A DNA stretch of 64,000 bases from Methylobacterium marchantiae (GCF_022179405.1 NZ_BPQT01000022.1:61032-125031), one strand, 5' to 3'. Counted from the first letter of the stretch, positions 54,052 through 63,330 are shown. Numbers and translations are program-made. The notes: generated by a model not told the origin, from the sequence alone.

Positions 54052-54410
54052 GCCCCGCGCCGCAGAAATCGGCAACGGTCGCCCGCCATCTCGCCTTCGC
54101 GGTCTGCGTCATCATGGCCGCAGGCGTCGGTTTTGCGCGCGCCGACGAGATGCCCGTCATCAAGGTCGAGATGAAGGATGGCGTGATCATCCCCAAGATC
54201 ATCGAAGTCCCGGCCAATACCCGCTTCAAGCTGGAGATCAGCAATACCGGCACCTCGCCGGTGGAGTTCGAGAGCATGGAGTTGAAACGCGAGAAGGCGC
54301 TTGCCGCCGGCTCGACCTCGGGGATCGTGTTCCGCACCCTCGACCCCGGCACCTACGACGTCTTCGACGATTTCCATCCGGACGCCAAAGCCAAGCTGGT
54401 AGCGAAGTAG
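54048..54410 (+). CDS. ftrB: Cupredoxin-like periplasmic protein FtrB
   Basis: A 120-residue protein. A signal peptide (about 1-33, ending ARADE) is followed by a cupredoxin-type domain: PVIKVEMKDGVIIPKIIEVPANTRFKLEISNTG and the C-terminal TYDVFDDFHPDAKAKL. It is the probable ferrous-iron oxidase partner of FtrA/FtrC. The best start is TTG 54048: it gives the whole signal peptide, overlaps the ftrA stop (TTGA) and follows AAGGGGG. The only in-frame ATG (54114) would cut the signal peptide. It lacks an obvious His-Cys-Met type-1 copper set, as do FtrB relatives, so copper loading is uncertain. Confidence 0.85.
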   Translation: MSPAPQKSATVARHLAFAVCVIMAAGVGFARADEMPVIKVEMKDGVIIPKIIEVPANTRFKLEISNTGTSPVEFESMELKREKALAAGSTSGIVFRTLDPGTYDVFDDFHPDAKAKLVAK

Positions 54411-54414
54411 CGCC

Positions 54415-55815
54415 ATGGCGGCGGGTGCATCGACAGACCTGCGCGAAGCCTGGATCGACCAGCGCCTTGCGGAACTCGGCCGTTGGCTGCAGCGCCACGG
54501 TGGAATCATCCGCAGCGTGCAATGGGCGGTGGTGGCGGTCTATCTCGTCCTCGTGGCAGTGCCCGCCTTCCTGCCGCTGCCGGATCGGACGGCCCATCTC
54601 TGGAACAACCTGACCGTCCTCGCGCAATTCGCGTTCTGGGGCATCTGGTGGCCCTTCGTCCTCGTGAGCATGGTCCTCGTCGGGCGCGCCTGGTGCGGTG
54701 TGCTCTGCCCCGAAGGCACGCTCACCGAATTCGCGAGCCGTTGGAGTCTCGGACGCGCGGTGCCGCGCTGGATCACCTGGGGCGGCTGGCCGTTCATCGC
54801 CTTCGCCGGAACCACCGTCTACGGCCAGATGGTCAGCGTCTATGGCTACCCGAAACCGGTTCTCGCCGTGCTCGGCGGTTCCACCGTGGCGGCGATCGCC
54901 GTGGGTCTTGTCTATGGCCGCAACAAGCGCGTCTGGTGCCGCTACCTCTGCCCGGTGAACGGCGTCTTCGCGGTACTGGCCAAGCTCGCTCCGGTGAGTT
55001 TCCAGGTCGATCGCCCCGCCTGGGTCGCATCCGAGAAACCTAAGGGAACCTCGTTCAACTGCGCGCCCCTGGTACCGGTGAAGACCATGCGCGGGGCGGG
55101 CGCCTGCCACATGTGCGGGCGCTGCAGCGGCTATCGCGGCGCGGTTCGCCTCGCCCGGCGCTCACCGGCCTACGAGATCGTGCATGTGGCCGGCTCCGAG
55201 CCCAGCCTCGAACAGACGGTCCTGATTCTGTTCGGGATGATGGGCCTTGCGGCCGGCGCCTTCCAATGGTCGTCGAGCCCCTGGTTCATCGACGCCAAGC
55301 AATGGCTCGCCACCTGGCTGGTTGAGCGCGGCATGGTCTGGCCGCTCGAGACCACGCTGCCCTGGTTCGTGCTCACCAACTATCCCGAGCACAACGATGT
55401 GATGACCCTGCTCGATGGCGGGTTGCTGCTGGGCTATATCGCTGCTGCGACGGTGATCCTCGGGATCGGCCTGTCCGTCCTCGTCGCTCTCGGCACGTGG
55501 TTTCTCGGACCCTGGTCCTGGCCGCGTTTCCACCACCTGACCCAGACGCTGATCCCGATCGCGGGATGCGGCGTGTTCCTCGGTCTCTCCGCCCTCACCG
55601 TCACATTCCTGCGCGGCGAGGGGCTCGCCATCCCCTACATCGCCGAACTGCGGGCCGGTCTGCTCATCAGCGCGAGCCTGTTGAGCGCGTGGCTGGCCTG
55701 GCAGGTGGCGGGACTTTCGAGCGGCGGATGGCGCCGGGCTGGTGCCACGGCCTGCATCGCCGCCGCCGCCACCCTGTCCGTGTCCGGCTGGGTGCTTCTG
55801 TTCTGGATCTGGTAG
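54415..55815 (+). CDS. ftrD: Membrane polyferredoxin FtrD (4Fe-4S protein)
   Basis: A 466-residue NapH/CcoG-like membrane protein of the FtrABCD system, thought to pass electrons to or from the iron during transport. It has about six spans. Cys-rich motifs AWCGVLCPEG (about residue 97) and VWCRYLCPVNG (about 174) lie on loops, with a further pair CAPL...CHMCGRCSGYRG (about 218-242). An N-terminal amphipathic stretch precedes the first span (VQWAVVAVYLVLVAVPAFL). It starts 4 nt after the ftrB stop. Gene order here is A-B-D-C rather than A-B-C-D. Confidence 0.88.
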   Translation: MAAGASTDLREAWIDQRLAELGRWLQRHGGIIRSVQWAVVAVYLVLVAVPAFLPLPDRTAHLWNNLTVLAQFAFWGIWWPFVLVSMVLVGRAWCGVLCPEGTLTEFASRWSLGRAVPRWITWGGWPFIAFAGTTVYGQMVSVYGYPKPVLAVLGGSTVAAIAVGLVYGRNKRVWCRYLCPVNGVFAVLAKLAPVSFQVDRPAWVASEKPKGTSFNCAPLVPVKTMRGAGACHMCGRCSGYRGAVRLARRSPAYEIVHVAGSEPSLEQTVLILFGMMGLAAGAFQWSSSPWFIDAKQWLATWLVERGMVWPLETTLPWFVLTNYPEHNDVMTLLDGGLLLGYIAAATVILGIGLSVLVALGTWFLGPWSWPRFHHLTQTLIPIAGCGVFLGLSALTVTFLRGEGLAIPYIAELRAGLLISASLLSAWLAWQVAGLSSGGWRRAGATACIAAAATLSVSGWVLLFWIW

Positions 55816-55858
55816 GGCGCCTCCGCCGCCCGCCCGCGACATCGAAGGAGATCTCCGC

Positions 55859-56686
55859 ATGATCGGAGCGTTCGTCATCGCCTTTCGCGAGGTCATCGAG
55901 GCCGGCCTCATCATCGGCATCGTGCTGGCGGCCACGCGCGGCATCGCCGGGCGCGGTCGCTGGATCGGTCTCGGCGTGCTCGGCGGCCTCGCCGGCGCCT
56001 GCCTTGTGGCGCTCTTCGCCGAACGGATTTCCGACGCGTTCGAAGGCGCGGGCCAGGACATCCTCAACGCCGCCGTGCTCGGCACCGCCGTCCTCATGCT
56101 GATCTGGCACAACACCTGGATGAGCCGCCACGGGCGCGAACTCGCGAACGAGCTGAAGGCGGCCGGCGAAGCGGTGCGCAGGGGCGAGAGCACGGCCATG
56201 GCCCTCGCCTTCGTCGTCGGCGCGGCGATCCTGCGGGAGGGCGCCGAACTGGTACTGTTCCTCTACGGTCTCGTCGCGTCGGGTACGTCCGGTCCCGACC
56301 TGCAGATCGGTGCGCTGAGTGGCGTCGGTGCCGGAATCCTCCTGTCGGCGGTGAGCTATTTCGGCCTCGCGGCGATCCCGACCCGCTACGTGTTCTCGGT
56401 GACGAGCGCGCTCATCATCTTCCTCGCCGCCGGTCTCGCGGCCCAGGCGGCACAGTTCCTCACCAATGCCGGCGTCGTCACCGTGCTGGACCGTCCGTTG
56501 TGGAACACCGCGAGCATCCTGGCCGAGGGCAGCATGGTCGGCCGCGTGCTCCATGCCCTCGTCGGCTATACCGACCGCCCGACGGGGCTCCAGGTCATAG
56601 TCTATCTCGGCACGATCCTGGTGATGGTCGGCCTCATGCAATGGTCGTCCGCCGATAAGAAGCGCCGCACCCTTCGGACGGCATGA
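55859..56686 (+). CDS. ftrC: FTR1-family iron permease FtrC
   Basis: A 275-residue inner-membrane permease with seven spans. The two FTR1 iron-binding motifs are FREVIEAGLI (about residues 9-18, RExxE) and LREGAELVLFLYG (about 124-136, REGxE). Iron moves through together with oxidation by FtrB. The start ATG 55859 has an AAGGAG site 8 nt upstream. The C-terminus ends in a Lys/Arg-rich cytoplasmic tail. It is the last iron gene of the operon; a CsaA-like gene follows after 27 bp. Confidence 0.93.
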   Translation: MIGAFVIAFREVIEAGLIIGIVLAATRGIAGRGRWIGLGVLGGLAGACLVALFAERISDAFEGAGQDILNAAVLGTAVLMLIWHNTWMSRHGRELANELKAAGEAVRRGESTAMALAFVVGAAILREGAELVLFLYGLVASGTSGPDLQIGALSGVGAGILLSAVSYFGLAAIPTRYVFSVTSALIIFLAAGLAAQAAQFLTNAGVVTVLDRPLWNTASILAEGSMVGRVLHALVGYTDRPTGLQVIVYLGTILVMVGLMQWSSADKKRRTLRTA

Positions 56687-56713
56687 ACCTCACGCGAAGG
56701 CAGGAGGCCGGAC

Positions 56714-57085
56714 ATGCACGGGAACCACGACTCGACGGCCTCCGCCGCGGCGCCGATCGGATTCGACGCTTTCCTGGCCGTCGATATCAGGATCGGCACG
56801 GTGGTGTCCGCCGAGCCGTTTCCCGAAGCGCGCAAGCCCGCGATCAAGCTCACCGTCGATTTCGGCCCCGTGATCGGCACCAGGCGTTCGAGCGCCCAGA
56901 TCACCGAGCATTACCGACCTGAAGACCTGATCGGCCGGCAGGTCGCGGCGGTGGTGAATTTCCCGCCGCGCCAGATCGGCAAGTTCCTGTCCGAGGTGCT
57001 GACCCTCGGCTTCGCCGACGCCAACGGCGCCGTCGTGCTGTTCCGTCCCGATCATCCCGTTCCGGACGGAAGCCGCCTGTTCTGA
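56714..57085 (+). CDS. tRNA-binding (CsaA-like) protein
   Basis: A 123-residue protein with an OB-fold tRNA-binding domain. FLAVDIRIGTVVSAEPFPEARKPAIKLTVDFG (about residues 20-51) and QVAAVVNFPPRQIGKFLSEVLTLGF (about 77-101) are the CsaA signatures. CsaA proteins bind tRNA or act as export-related chaperones in some bacteria. It follows ftrC by 27 bp; a link with iron is not evident and the gene may simply share the transcript. The open frame starts at ATG 56714 with GGAGG (56703-56707) 6 nt before it. Confidence 0.88.
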   Translation: MHGNHDSTASAAAPIGFDAFLAVDIRIGTVVSAEPFPEARKPAIKLTVDFGPVIGTRRSSAQITEHYRPEDLIGRQVAAVVNFPPRQIGKFLSEVLTLGFADANGAVVLFRPDHPVPDGSRLF

Positions 57086-57103
57086 AAACCGGTTCAACAC
57101 CGG
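57085..57103 (-). terminator. Probable terminator of the DUF167 gene
   Basis: On the minus strand CCGGT-GTTGA-ACCGG is followed directly by TTTTC. The 5-bp stem is short but the U-tract is present. The hairpin overlaps the DUF167 stop codon (57094-57096). Confidence 0.4.
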
Positions 57104-57435
57104 CGTGGCGCGCCGGCGATCCAGGCTTCGAGGCGCGCGGCGAAGATGACGGGGTCGCCTTCGAGCGCCAGGATTTTCTGCCGCGCCGTTTCACCCGCAG
57201 CGATGCGGATATCGGATCGCCGCATTCCGAGTGCCGCAGCGATGGCGGCGACGAGCGCCGTATTGGCGGCTCTCTCCACCGGCGGTGCGGCGACCCGCAT
57301 CTGCAGGCAAACGCGTCCGTCGGCCGTCTCCACGATCCCGTCGAGACCGGTCCGGCTCGCTCGCGGAGTCAGACGCACGGCGAGCCGAACGCCGTCCTGC
57401 GTCGACGTGTAGGGGCGGGCGGTCTCGCCGGTCAT
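57094..57435 (-). CDS. DUF167 (YggU-like) family protein
   Basis: A 113-residue small soluble protein of the UPF0235/DUF167 family. Characteristic motifs are RLTPRASRTGLDGI (about 22-35), LQMRVAAPPVERAANTALVAAIA (about 45-67) and RRSDIRIAAGETARQKILALEGD (about 72-94). The function of the family is unknown. It is convergent with the CsaA-like gene; the two stops are 9 bp apart. The family position beside yggT-type genes seen elsewhere is not kept here. Confidence 0.9.
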   Translation of the reverse strand: MTGETARPYTSTQDGVRLAVRLTPRASRTGLDGIVETADGRVCLQMRVAAPPVERAANTALVAAIAAALGMRRSDIRIAAGETARQKILALEGDPVIFAARLEAWIAGAPRRC

Positions 57436-57765
57436 GATCCACCGGTCACGGCGGGGACCTTCTCCGGCGCAGGGCGAAGGATTGCGGCCGGTCTCGTGTC
57501 ACGCGCTTCCGTCTCTCGCGACATCGGGCAGGCGATCCGGTGCGGAACATGGAGGAGGGGCATCTCTGCACTGGGTTCTCGGGAATCGTGCGTGGAACGG
57601 CTTCGACAGGCTCTCTGCGGCCCTGTCGTGCGACAGGCACCCGCCTCGCCGGGGCAGGAACCAACGCTATCAATCGTGCGCCATCGACACGCATTTTAAA
57701 TCCGCAGGGCTGTCTCGGCAGCCTCGTTGCATTAAGCTGCACCGCATCGTCACTGGAATGCGTTC
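57436..57765. other. Intergenic region ahead of the CitE-like gene
   Basis: About 330 bp between divergent genes. The segment ATTTTAAATCC (about 57694-57704) is AT-rich for this genome and may include a promoter. Open frames on both strands are short and lack coding character. No hairpin with a U-tract was seen. Confidence 0.45.
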
Positions 57766-58650
57766 ATGTCCGATCTTCGCCTGCGCCGCAGCGTTCTCTA
57801 CATGCCCGGCTCGAACCAGAGAGCCCTCGACAAGGCGAAGACGCTGCAGGCCGACGCCCTCATTCTCGATCTCGAGGACGCCGTCGGGCCGGACGAGAAG
57901 GTGCTCGCCCGCGAGCAGGTCTGCGCCGCGGTGAAGGGCGGCGGATACGGCAGCCGCGAGTTGGTGATTCGCGTCAACGCCCCGCAGACCCCATGGGGCG
58001 AGGCCGACCTGAAGGCGGCGATCGAAGCCTGTCCCGATGCCATCCTGATGCCGAAAGTGTCTTCCCCGGCGGTGCTGGAGAGCATCGCCAACCATCTCGA
58101 AGCCCTCGATGCGCCGGAAAGCATCGACGTGTGGGCGATGATCGAGACGCCGGCTGCGATCCTGAACATACAGGAGATCGCCAAGGCCCGCCGCGACCGG
58201 CGTACGCGGCTCACCTGCTTCGTGCTGGGCACCAACGACCTCGCCAAGGACACCTGGGCCCAACTCGTCCCCGGGCGGGTGCCGATGCTGCCCTGGATGA
58301 TGTTCACCCTTGCCGCCGCCCGTGCCGAGGGCCTCACCATCCTCGACGGCGTCTGGAACGATATCGGCGATGTCGAGGGCTGCCGCACCGAGTGCCGGCA
58401 GGCCCGCGATCTCGGCTTCGACGGCAAGACGCTGATCCATCCCAACCAGCTCGAGCCGGCCAACACCTCCTTCGCTCCGACTGAGGAAGAGGTGCGGCGC
58501 GCCACCCTGGTGATCGAGGCGTTCGACAAGCCCGAGAATGCCAAGCGCGGCGCCATCAAGGTCGAAGGCCGGATGTACGAGCGCCAGCATATCAGCATGG
58601 CGCGCCGGGCGGTGAACTGGTCGGAATCCATCGCCGCCCGGGGGTATTGA
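57766..58650 (+). CDS. CitE-like HpcH/HpaI aldolase family CoA-ester lyase
   Basis: A 294-residue TIM-barrel lyase. RRSVLYMPGSNQRALDKAKTLQADALILDLEDAV (a block at about 6-39, with Glu/Asp metal ligands in LDLEDAVGP) opens the protein. VIRVNAP (about 66), AMIETPAAIL (about 125, conserved ET) and LGTNDLAKD (about 157) are family motifs, followed by GKTLIHPNQLEPANTSF. These fit malyl-CoA/methylmalyl-CoA lyases and (3S)-malyl-CoA thioesterases. In a serine-cycle methylotroph malyl-CoA lyase (mclA) would be longer (about 320 residues) and lie with other serine-cycle genes, so this is more likely a thioesterase-like or CitE-like paralogue. Confidence 0.85.
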   Translation: MSDLRLRRSVLYMPGSNQRALDKAKTLQADALILDLEDAVGPDEKVLAREQVCAAVKGGGYGSRELVIRVNAPQTPWGEADLKAAIEACPDAILMPKVSSPAVLESIANHLEALDAPESIDVWAMIETPAAILNIQEIAKARRDRRTRLTCFVLGTNDLAKDTWAQLVPGRVPMLPWMMFTLAAARAEGLTILDGVWNDIGDVEGCRTECRQARDLGFDGKTLIHPNQLEPANTSFAPTEEEVRRATLVIEAFDKPENAKRGAIKVEGRMYERQHISMARRAVNWSESIAARGY

Positions 58651-58872
58651 GGCAAGGGCGCGGCGCTGGCTGCGGGCGCGTCGGGGGAACAAGGCGTTAC
58701 GAAGGGCGATTGCCCGCTCGACACGCCTTTCCCGCCCCGGCCGGCCGCATTCCCATCGCTCTCGCGTCTTTCGCGCGGAGAGATCGGCAAGGGCGGCGCC
58801 GGCGGGCGGGGATGGTGCCCGAAGGCAGCTTCGGCCTTCACGGACGCTTCCCGCTAAGGATTTTCCCGCCTC

Positions 58873-59979
58873 ATGAGCCCGATCCTCGAACCCTTCACCC
58901 TCGGCGACCTCACCCTGAAGAACCGCGTCGTGATGGCGCCGCTGACCCGGAGCCGCTCGTCCGACGAGGGCGTTCCCCCGGCTTTCGCGGTGGATTACTA
59001 CGCCCAGCGCGCCAATGCCGGGCTCATCATCTCGGAGGCGACCAACATCTCGCCCCAGGCCGTCGGCTATGCCCTGACACCCGGCATCTGGACCGACGTA
59101 CAGGTGGAGAGCTGGAAGGCCGTCACCGCGGCGGTTCATGCCAACGACGGGCGCATCTTCCTGCAGCTCTGGCATACGGGCCGCATCTCGCATCCCGACG
59201 TGCAGCCGAACGGCGAGCTTCCCGTGGCGCCCTCGGCCCTGAAGCCGGAGGGCATGGCCTTCACGACATCCGGCATGCAGCCGCACGTGACGCCCCGCGC
59301 CCTCGAGACCGACGAGATTCCCGGCATCGTCGAGGATTATCGCAGGGCCGCCGAGAATGCGAAGCGCGCCGGCTTCGATGGCGTCGAGATCCACTCGGCC
59401 AACAACTACCTGCTCGAACAATTCGTGCGCGATTCCACCAATCATCGCACCGACCAGTATGGCGGCTCCATCGAGAACCGCCTGCGCTTTCCCCTGGCCG
59501 TGGTGAAAGCGGTGACCGAGGTCTGGGGCGGCGGGCAGCGCGTCGGCATCCGCCTGTCGCCAGCGACCACGGAGCCGGGCAAGACGCCCCTCGACAGCGA
59601 TCCGAAGGCGACCTTCGGCGCCTATGTCGAGGCCCTGAACGGGTTCGGCCTCCTCTACGTCCACACGATCGAGGGCGTCACCCAGCAGACCCGCGACGTG
59701 CCGGACGAGGTCGATTTCGGCCAGATCCGCAAGCGGTTCAAGGGCGCCTATATCGGCAACAACCAGTACACGCTCGAACTCGCCGAGAAGGATCTCGCTG
59801 AGGGGAGGGCGGACCTGTTCAGCTTCGGCCGGCCCTACATCGCCAATCCGGATCTCGTCGACCGGCTCCGGACCGGCGCACCGCTCGCCGAAGCGCCCAA
59901 GGCCTATTGGTATGGCGGCGGTGCCACCGGCTATTCCGACTGGCCGGGGATGAACGGCCCGGTCCCGTTCCGGCGCTGA
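58873..59979 (+). CDS. Old Yellow Enzyme-family alkene reductase (NemA-like)
   Basis: A 368-residue FMN-dependent NAD(P)H reductase of activated C=C bonds and nitro compounds. PFTLGDLTLKNRVVMAPLTRSRS begins the barrel (FMN-binding TR). FLQLWHTGR (about residue 96) and the active-site HSANNYLLEQF (about 173; His-Asn pair that binds the substrate carbonyl) are present, followed by NHRTDQYGGSIENRLRF. The C-terminus FGRPYIANPDLVDRL is typical. ATG 58873 is the start. It stands as a single gene downstream of the CitE-like gene and is convergent with the repeat-protein gene, the two stops being only 6 bp apart. Confidence 0.95.
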   Translation: MSPILEPFTLGDLTLKNRVVMAPLTRSRSSDEGVPPAFAVDYYAQRANAGLIISEATNISPQAVGYALTPGIWTDVQVESWKAVTAAVHANDGRIFLQLWHTGRISHPDVQPNGELPVAPSALKPEGMAFTTSGMQPHVTPRALETDEIPGIVEDYRRAAENAKRAGFDGVEIHSANNYLLEQFVRDSTNHRTDQYGGSIENRLRFPLAVVKAVTEVWGGGQRVGIRLSPATTEPGKTPLDSDPKATFGAYVEALNGFGLLYVHTIEGVTQQTRDVPDEVDFGQIRKRFKGAYIGNNQYTLELAEKDLAEGRADLFSFGRPYIANPDLVDRLRTGAPLAEAPKAYWYGGGATGYSDWPGMNGPVPFRR

Positions 59980-59985
59980 AGCGCG

Positions 59986-62900
59986 TCAGCCCTTGGGCGG
60001 CGGGGACGGCTCGCTGCCCTGCGCCTCCGCCTGCGATCCCTCCTGCCGCGCCGGTTGCGGCACGGAGGCTTCCGGGTAGCGCTTGCGATATTCCTTGAGG
60101 AAGGCCTGCAGCGTCTCCGCCTTGGTCGCTTTTTGGGCGATCTCGCGGAAGGCTTGGCTCCGCACCGCATTCGGCTGGGTCAGGAGCGCGAAGGTCCGGG
60201 CATCCGCGCTCTCGGCCATCGGCTCGGCGAATTTCGCCCTCAGGCGCTCCAACCCGAGAGTCTCGCCGGCGAGACCGTAGGCGATGGCCGAGCGGACGAT
60301 GTCGGACCGCATGGCATCGTTGAGGGGTTTGCGCAGGCGCCACGCCTCGCCGACCATCGCCTCATGCGCCTCGCCGGCCTCACGCCAGCGGCGACCGGTC
60401 CAGAGGATGTCCGCGCGCAGGCGCTCGGCATCGGCACCGGTCTCGGCCTCGATCGTTTCCAGGGCCAGATCCGTGCGCGACAGATCGGACAGGGCGCGGG
60501 CACGGATCAGGGCGCGGGCCCGGCGCAGATCCTCGGGCAGTTCGGGCTGGTAGGTGGCGTCGATCACCTGAAGCGCCTGAAGCGGCTTCTCGTCCATCAG
60601 ACGGATGGTCGCCAACCGCGCGGCGACACCGGCACGGGCCGGGCCGGAGAGACGGTTGTCGACCTGATGCTGCAGCAACTCGCCTGCCGAATCGAGTAGG
60701 TCGAGTTCGACGAGCTTGTCGGCGAGGCGGCGCACGATCTCGTCGCCGCGCCGGCCGATCGGTGCGAAGTCCTTGAAATCGAAGTAAAGCGCCAGCGCCT
60801 CGACACCGGACATCTTCGCGCCTTTCTCGCTGAGATAGAGGTCGTCGAAGAGTTCCTGGGCGCTGTCGTGGAGGTCACGGCTGATCGGCGAATCCGGCGC
60901 CAGGGCATCCGCCTTCCGCGAGGCCGCAAAAGCCTGCCGCCAGCGCCCGGCCTCCATGTTGAGCTTGGCCAGAGCCGCGATCGTCTTCTGCTCGATTTCG
61001 TCGCCGTGCCAAGTGAGGAGCAGGGTCTCCAGCCGCTCGATCGCCTCCGCCACCGGCAGCTTGCCCAGCGCATGGGCGAGCACCGTCGCACGCAACGTCG
61101 CCGCAGCCGCGATCGGCCTCTCCGCGGTCTCCGACAGGCGCTGATAGGCATCGAGGGCCGCGCTCGTCTGGCTCGTCACCTCGTCGATGCGGGCGCGCAG
61201 CAGGGCGAGGCGGTCGGTCACGGAGCGTTCCGCCGCACGGGGCAATGCCGTCGTGATCTGCTTCGTCGCCGCGGCCCAGTCGCCGTTCTCGATGGCCGCC
61301 TCCGCCGCCGCCGTGCGCAGGAGGCCCTGAAGATCGTCGGGATAGCGCTCGATGACGCTGGCCGTATCGCGGAACGCGGTGTCGGCTGCGGGCCAGCGCC
61401 CCGCCTTGGCATCGAGATATCCCTTCCAGAGGCGCGCCTCCGGGTCGGTCCGCAGGAACTCGCTGTCGAGGGCCTTCCGCGCATCGGCGTAGCGGCCCAT
61501 CTCCGTATTCGCCACGGCAGTCAGTATCGCGAGCTCCCGCTGTCCGGCCATGACCGGGTCCTCGCTCGCCGCTACCTGCAGGGCACCCAGGGCTTCCACG
61601 CCGAGCCCGTTGGCGAGCATGCTTCTGGCGAGAGCCAGGCGCAGCGGTCCCCGCGCCGCGCGAGGAGCCTCGACCACGGCGTTGAGCTGCTCACGCAGGT
61701 TCTCGCCGATATCGCCGCTTCTCGCCGCGTCCCATGGCCGGCGCTCGATGGCGAGATCGCTCACCGCACTCAGCGCCGGTTCGGTCGGGCGTGCGATGCC
61801 GGAGACGGCCATCCCGCCTTCGCGACTTACCGAGACGCCGTCGATGTCTGGTCGCACCAGGAGATCGTCGGCCTTGGCGAGGATGGCGACGCCCTGGCGG
61901 CTCGGCAACAGCTCGAAATCCACGAAGACCTGCCGCTTGGGGATTCCCGCCGGCTTCGGACCGTAGCCGGTCACCACGCCGATCCGCTCGCCGTTGCGTT
62001 CGATCCAGGTCGAGCCACCGGGATTTGGCAGGCGGATACCGATGCCGATGCGACCGCTGGCTTCCGGATTGCGGATGGCGGAAAGCGGCTCGCTGGCCGA
62101 CAGGCTCTCGCCGGCGACGAGTTCCCAGCCCGTCGGTGCATCGGCGTCACCGATGGGCACGAGGTCGAGCAGTCGGCCCTGCGGAACCTTGAAGGTGAGA
62201 TTGACGAAGGCGCCCTGGCGGCGCGGCGCGTTGACGGACTCGAAGACCGGGTCGCCCGCGGGTACGACGACCGGTTCGGGCGTCTCGAAGACCAGGGTGG
62301 CGATGCCGGCGCGCTCGTACAGGGCCGCGGCGGGCTGGCGCTGGAACGGGAAGGCGAGTCCGGGTCCGGATGGACGCAGGACGATCGTCTTCTGCGGCGC
62401 GGCCACCGGCTGTGCGACGGTCGGGTTCGGCCGAGCCGCGTTGACGGGCGAAGCATCCTGCTTCGCCGAGGTCGCCGCCTGGGCATTCGCGTCCGATGGG
62501 CCGGCCTTGACTGCCGTCGGCGAAGCCTTCCGAACAATGTCGAGCGTGACGCCGTCATCGTCCCGCGCGGTCCGGACCTCGTAACCGGCGGCGGGCGTCA
62601 GGGTCAGGCGCGCACCATCGGCGTCGCGCTCCACGGCCAGCGTATCGATGGCGGGCTTGGTCCGTCCGTGTACGGCGATGTCGTCGATGCGCCAGGCGCC
62701 GGGAATCGTCAACCGCGTCGACAGGCCGGTTTCTTCGAAACGGGCGACGGTTTCCGGTGCGAGCCGGAGGCTGATGCGCGTGAGGGTGGGTAGACGCGAG
62801 AGTTCGAGGGGCAGGCGCTTCGGCTCGATCACTGGAGCCGCGGCACGCACGGCCGCCTCCGCCGCCTGCGTCCTGCGGACGAGTTCGGCCACGATCTCGG

Positions 62901-63330
62901 GCGGAAGGGGAGGGGGAAGGCCAGACCAGTCCTCGGGCAGCAGATCGATGAAGACGTGCTCACCCGCACTCTGGACGTTGAGGCGATAGGGTTTCTGCAG
63001 GGCGATGCGCAGGCCGGTCCCGTCGGGGTCGCGGCGCACCATCGAGACGAAATCCGGCATCTCGGCGGTGATCTTCTCCGGCACCGACGTGCTGCGCTCG
63101 CCATAGCTGACGAGCAGCACGAGGCCGGACATCCTGGCCTTCACCGGAACCGCCGAATCGAAGGTCAGGGATATACGGCCGTAGCGACCGAGCTGGTTGC
63201 CCTTGATCGACAGGATGCGCGCCGCCTCGGCCTGGCCTCCCCAGACGAGGGAGCCCGTGATGATCGACGTCGCGACGAAGCCGGCCATGAGCCGGCGCCG
63301 TCGTGTCGCGAATCCGGCCCCCAATCCCAT
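59986..63330 (-). CDS. Large exported helical-repeat (TPR-like) protein
   Basis: A 1114-residue protein whose role I cannot name. The N-terminus has an Arg-rich region and a signal/anchor (LMAGFVATSIITGSLVWGG, about 14-32). Residues about 40-110 look like a beta-rich AMIN-type domain (RISLTFDSAVPVKARMSGL, then HVFIDLLPEDW). A second beta-rich part follows to about 560, with a Pro/Ala-rich linker near 290-320. From about 570 to 1080 it is entirely helical with TPR-like repeats. The last about 20 residues are Gln/Glu/Pro-rich. AMIN domains target cell-envelope machines, so a periplasmic scaffold is the best guess. ATG 63330 is a plausible start. Confidence 0.82.
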   Translation of the reverse strand: MGLGAGFATRRRRLMAGFVATSIITGSLVWGGQAEAARILSIKGNQLGRYGRISLTFDSAVPVKARMSGLVLLVSYGERSTSVPEKITAEMPDFVSMVRRDPDGTGLRIALQKPYRLNVQSAGEHVFIDLLPEDWSGLPPPLPPEIVAELVRRTQAAEAAVRAAAPVIEPKRLPLELSRLPTLTRISLRLAPETVARFEETGLSTRLTIPGAWRIDDIAVHGRTKPAIDTLAVERDADGARLTLTPAAGYEVRTARDDDGVTLDIVRKASPTAVKAGPSDANAQAATSAKQDASPVNAARPNPTVAQPVAAPQKTIVLRPSGPGLAFPFQRQPAAALYERAGIATLVFETPEPVVVPAGDPVFESVNAPRRQGAFVNLTFKVPQGRLLDLVPIGDADAPTGWELVAGESLSASEPLSAIRNPEASGRIGIGIRLPNPGGSTWIERNGERIGVVTGYGPKPAGIPKRQVFVDFELLPSRQGVAILAKADDLLVRPDIDGVSVSREGGMAVSGIARPTEPALSAVSDLAIERRPWDAARSGDIGENLREQLNAVVEAPRAARGPLRLALARSMLANGLGVEALGALQVAASEDPVMAGQRELAILTAVANTEMGRYADARKALDSEFLRTDPEARLWKGYLDAKAGRWPAADTAFRDTASVIERYPDDLQGLLRTAAAEAAIENGDWAAATKQITTALPRAAERSVTDRLALLRARIDEVTSQTSAALDAYQRLSETAERPIAAAATLRATVLAHALGKLPVAEAIERLETLLLTWHGDEIEQKTIAALAKLNMEAGRWRQAFAASRKADALAPDSPISRDLHDSAQELFDDLYLSEKGAKMSGVEALALYFDFKDFAPIGRRGDEIVRRLADKLVELDLLDSAGELLQHQVDNRLSGPARAGVAARLATIRLMDEKPLQALQVIDATYQPELPEDLRRARALIRARALSDLSRTDLALETIEAETGADAERLRADILWTGRRWREAGEAHEAMVGEAWRLRKPLNDAMRSDIVRSAIAYGLAGETLGLERLRAKFAEPMAESADARTFALLTQPNAVRSQAFREIAQKATKAETLQAFLKEYRKRYPEASVPQPARQEGSQAEAQGSEPSPPPKG

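Noticed and set aside
57446-57742. 98-codon minus-strand frame in the gap before the CitE-like gene
   Set aside because: Arg/Pro-rich composition, no ribosome site and no recognisable domain; judged random.
60868-62793. Plus-strand open frame of 641 codons opposite the large repeat protein
   Set aside because: Shadow frame: Arg/Gly/His-rich with no domain, while the minus-strand protein has a signal peptide and helical repeats.
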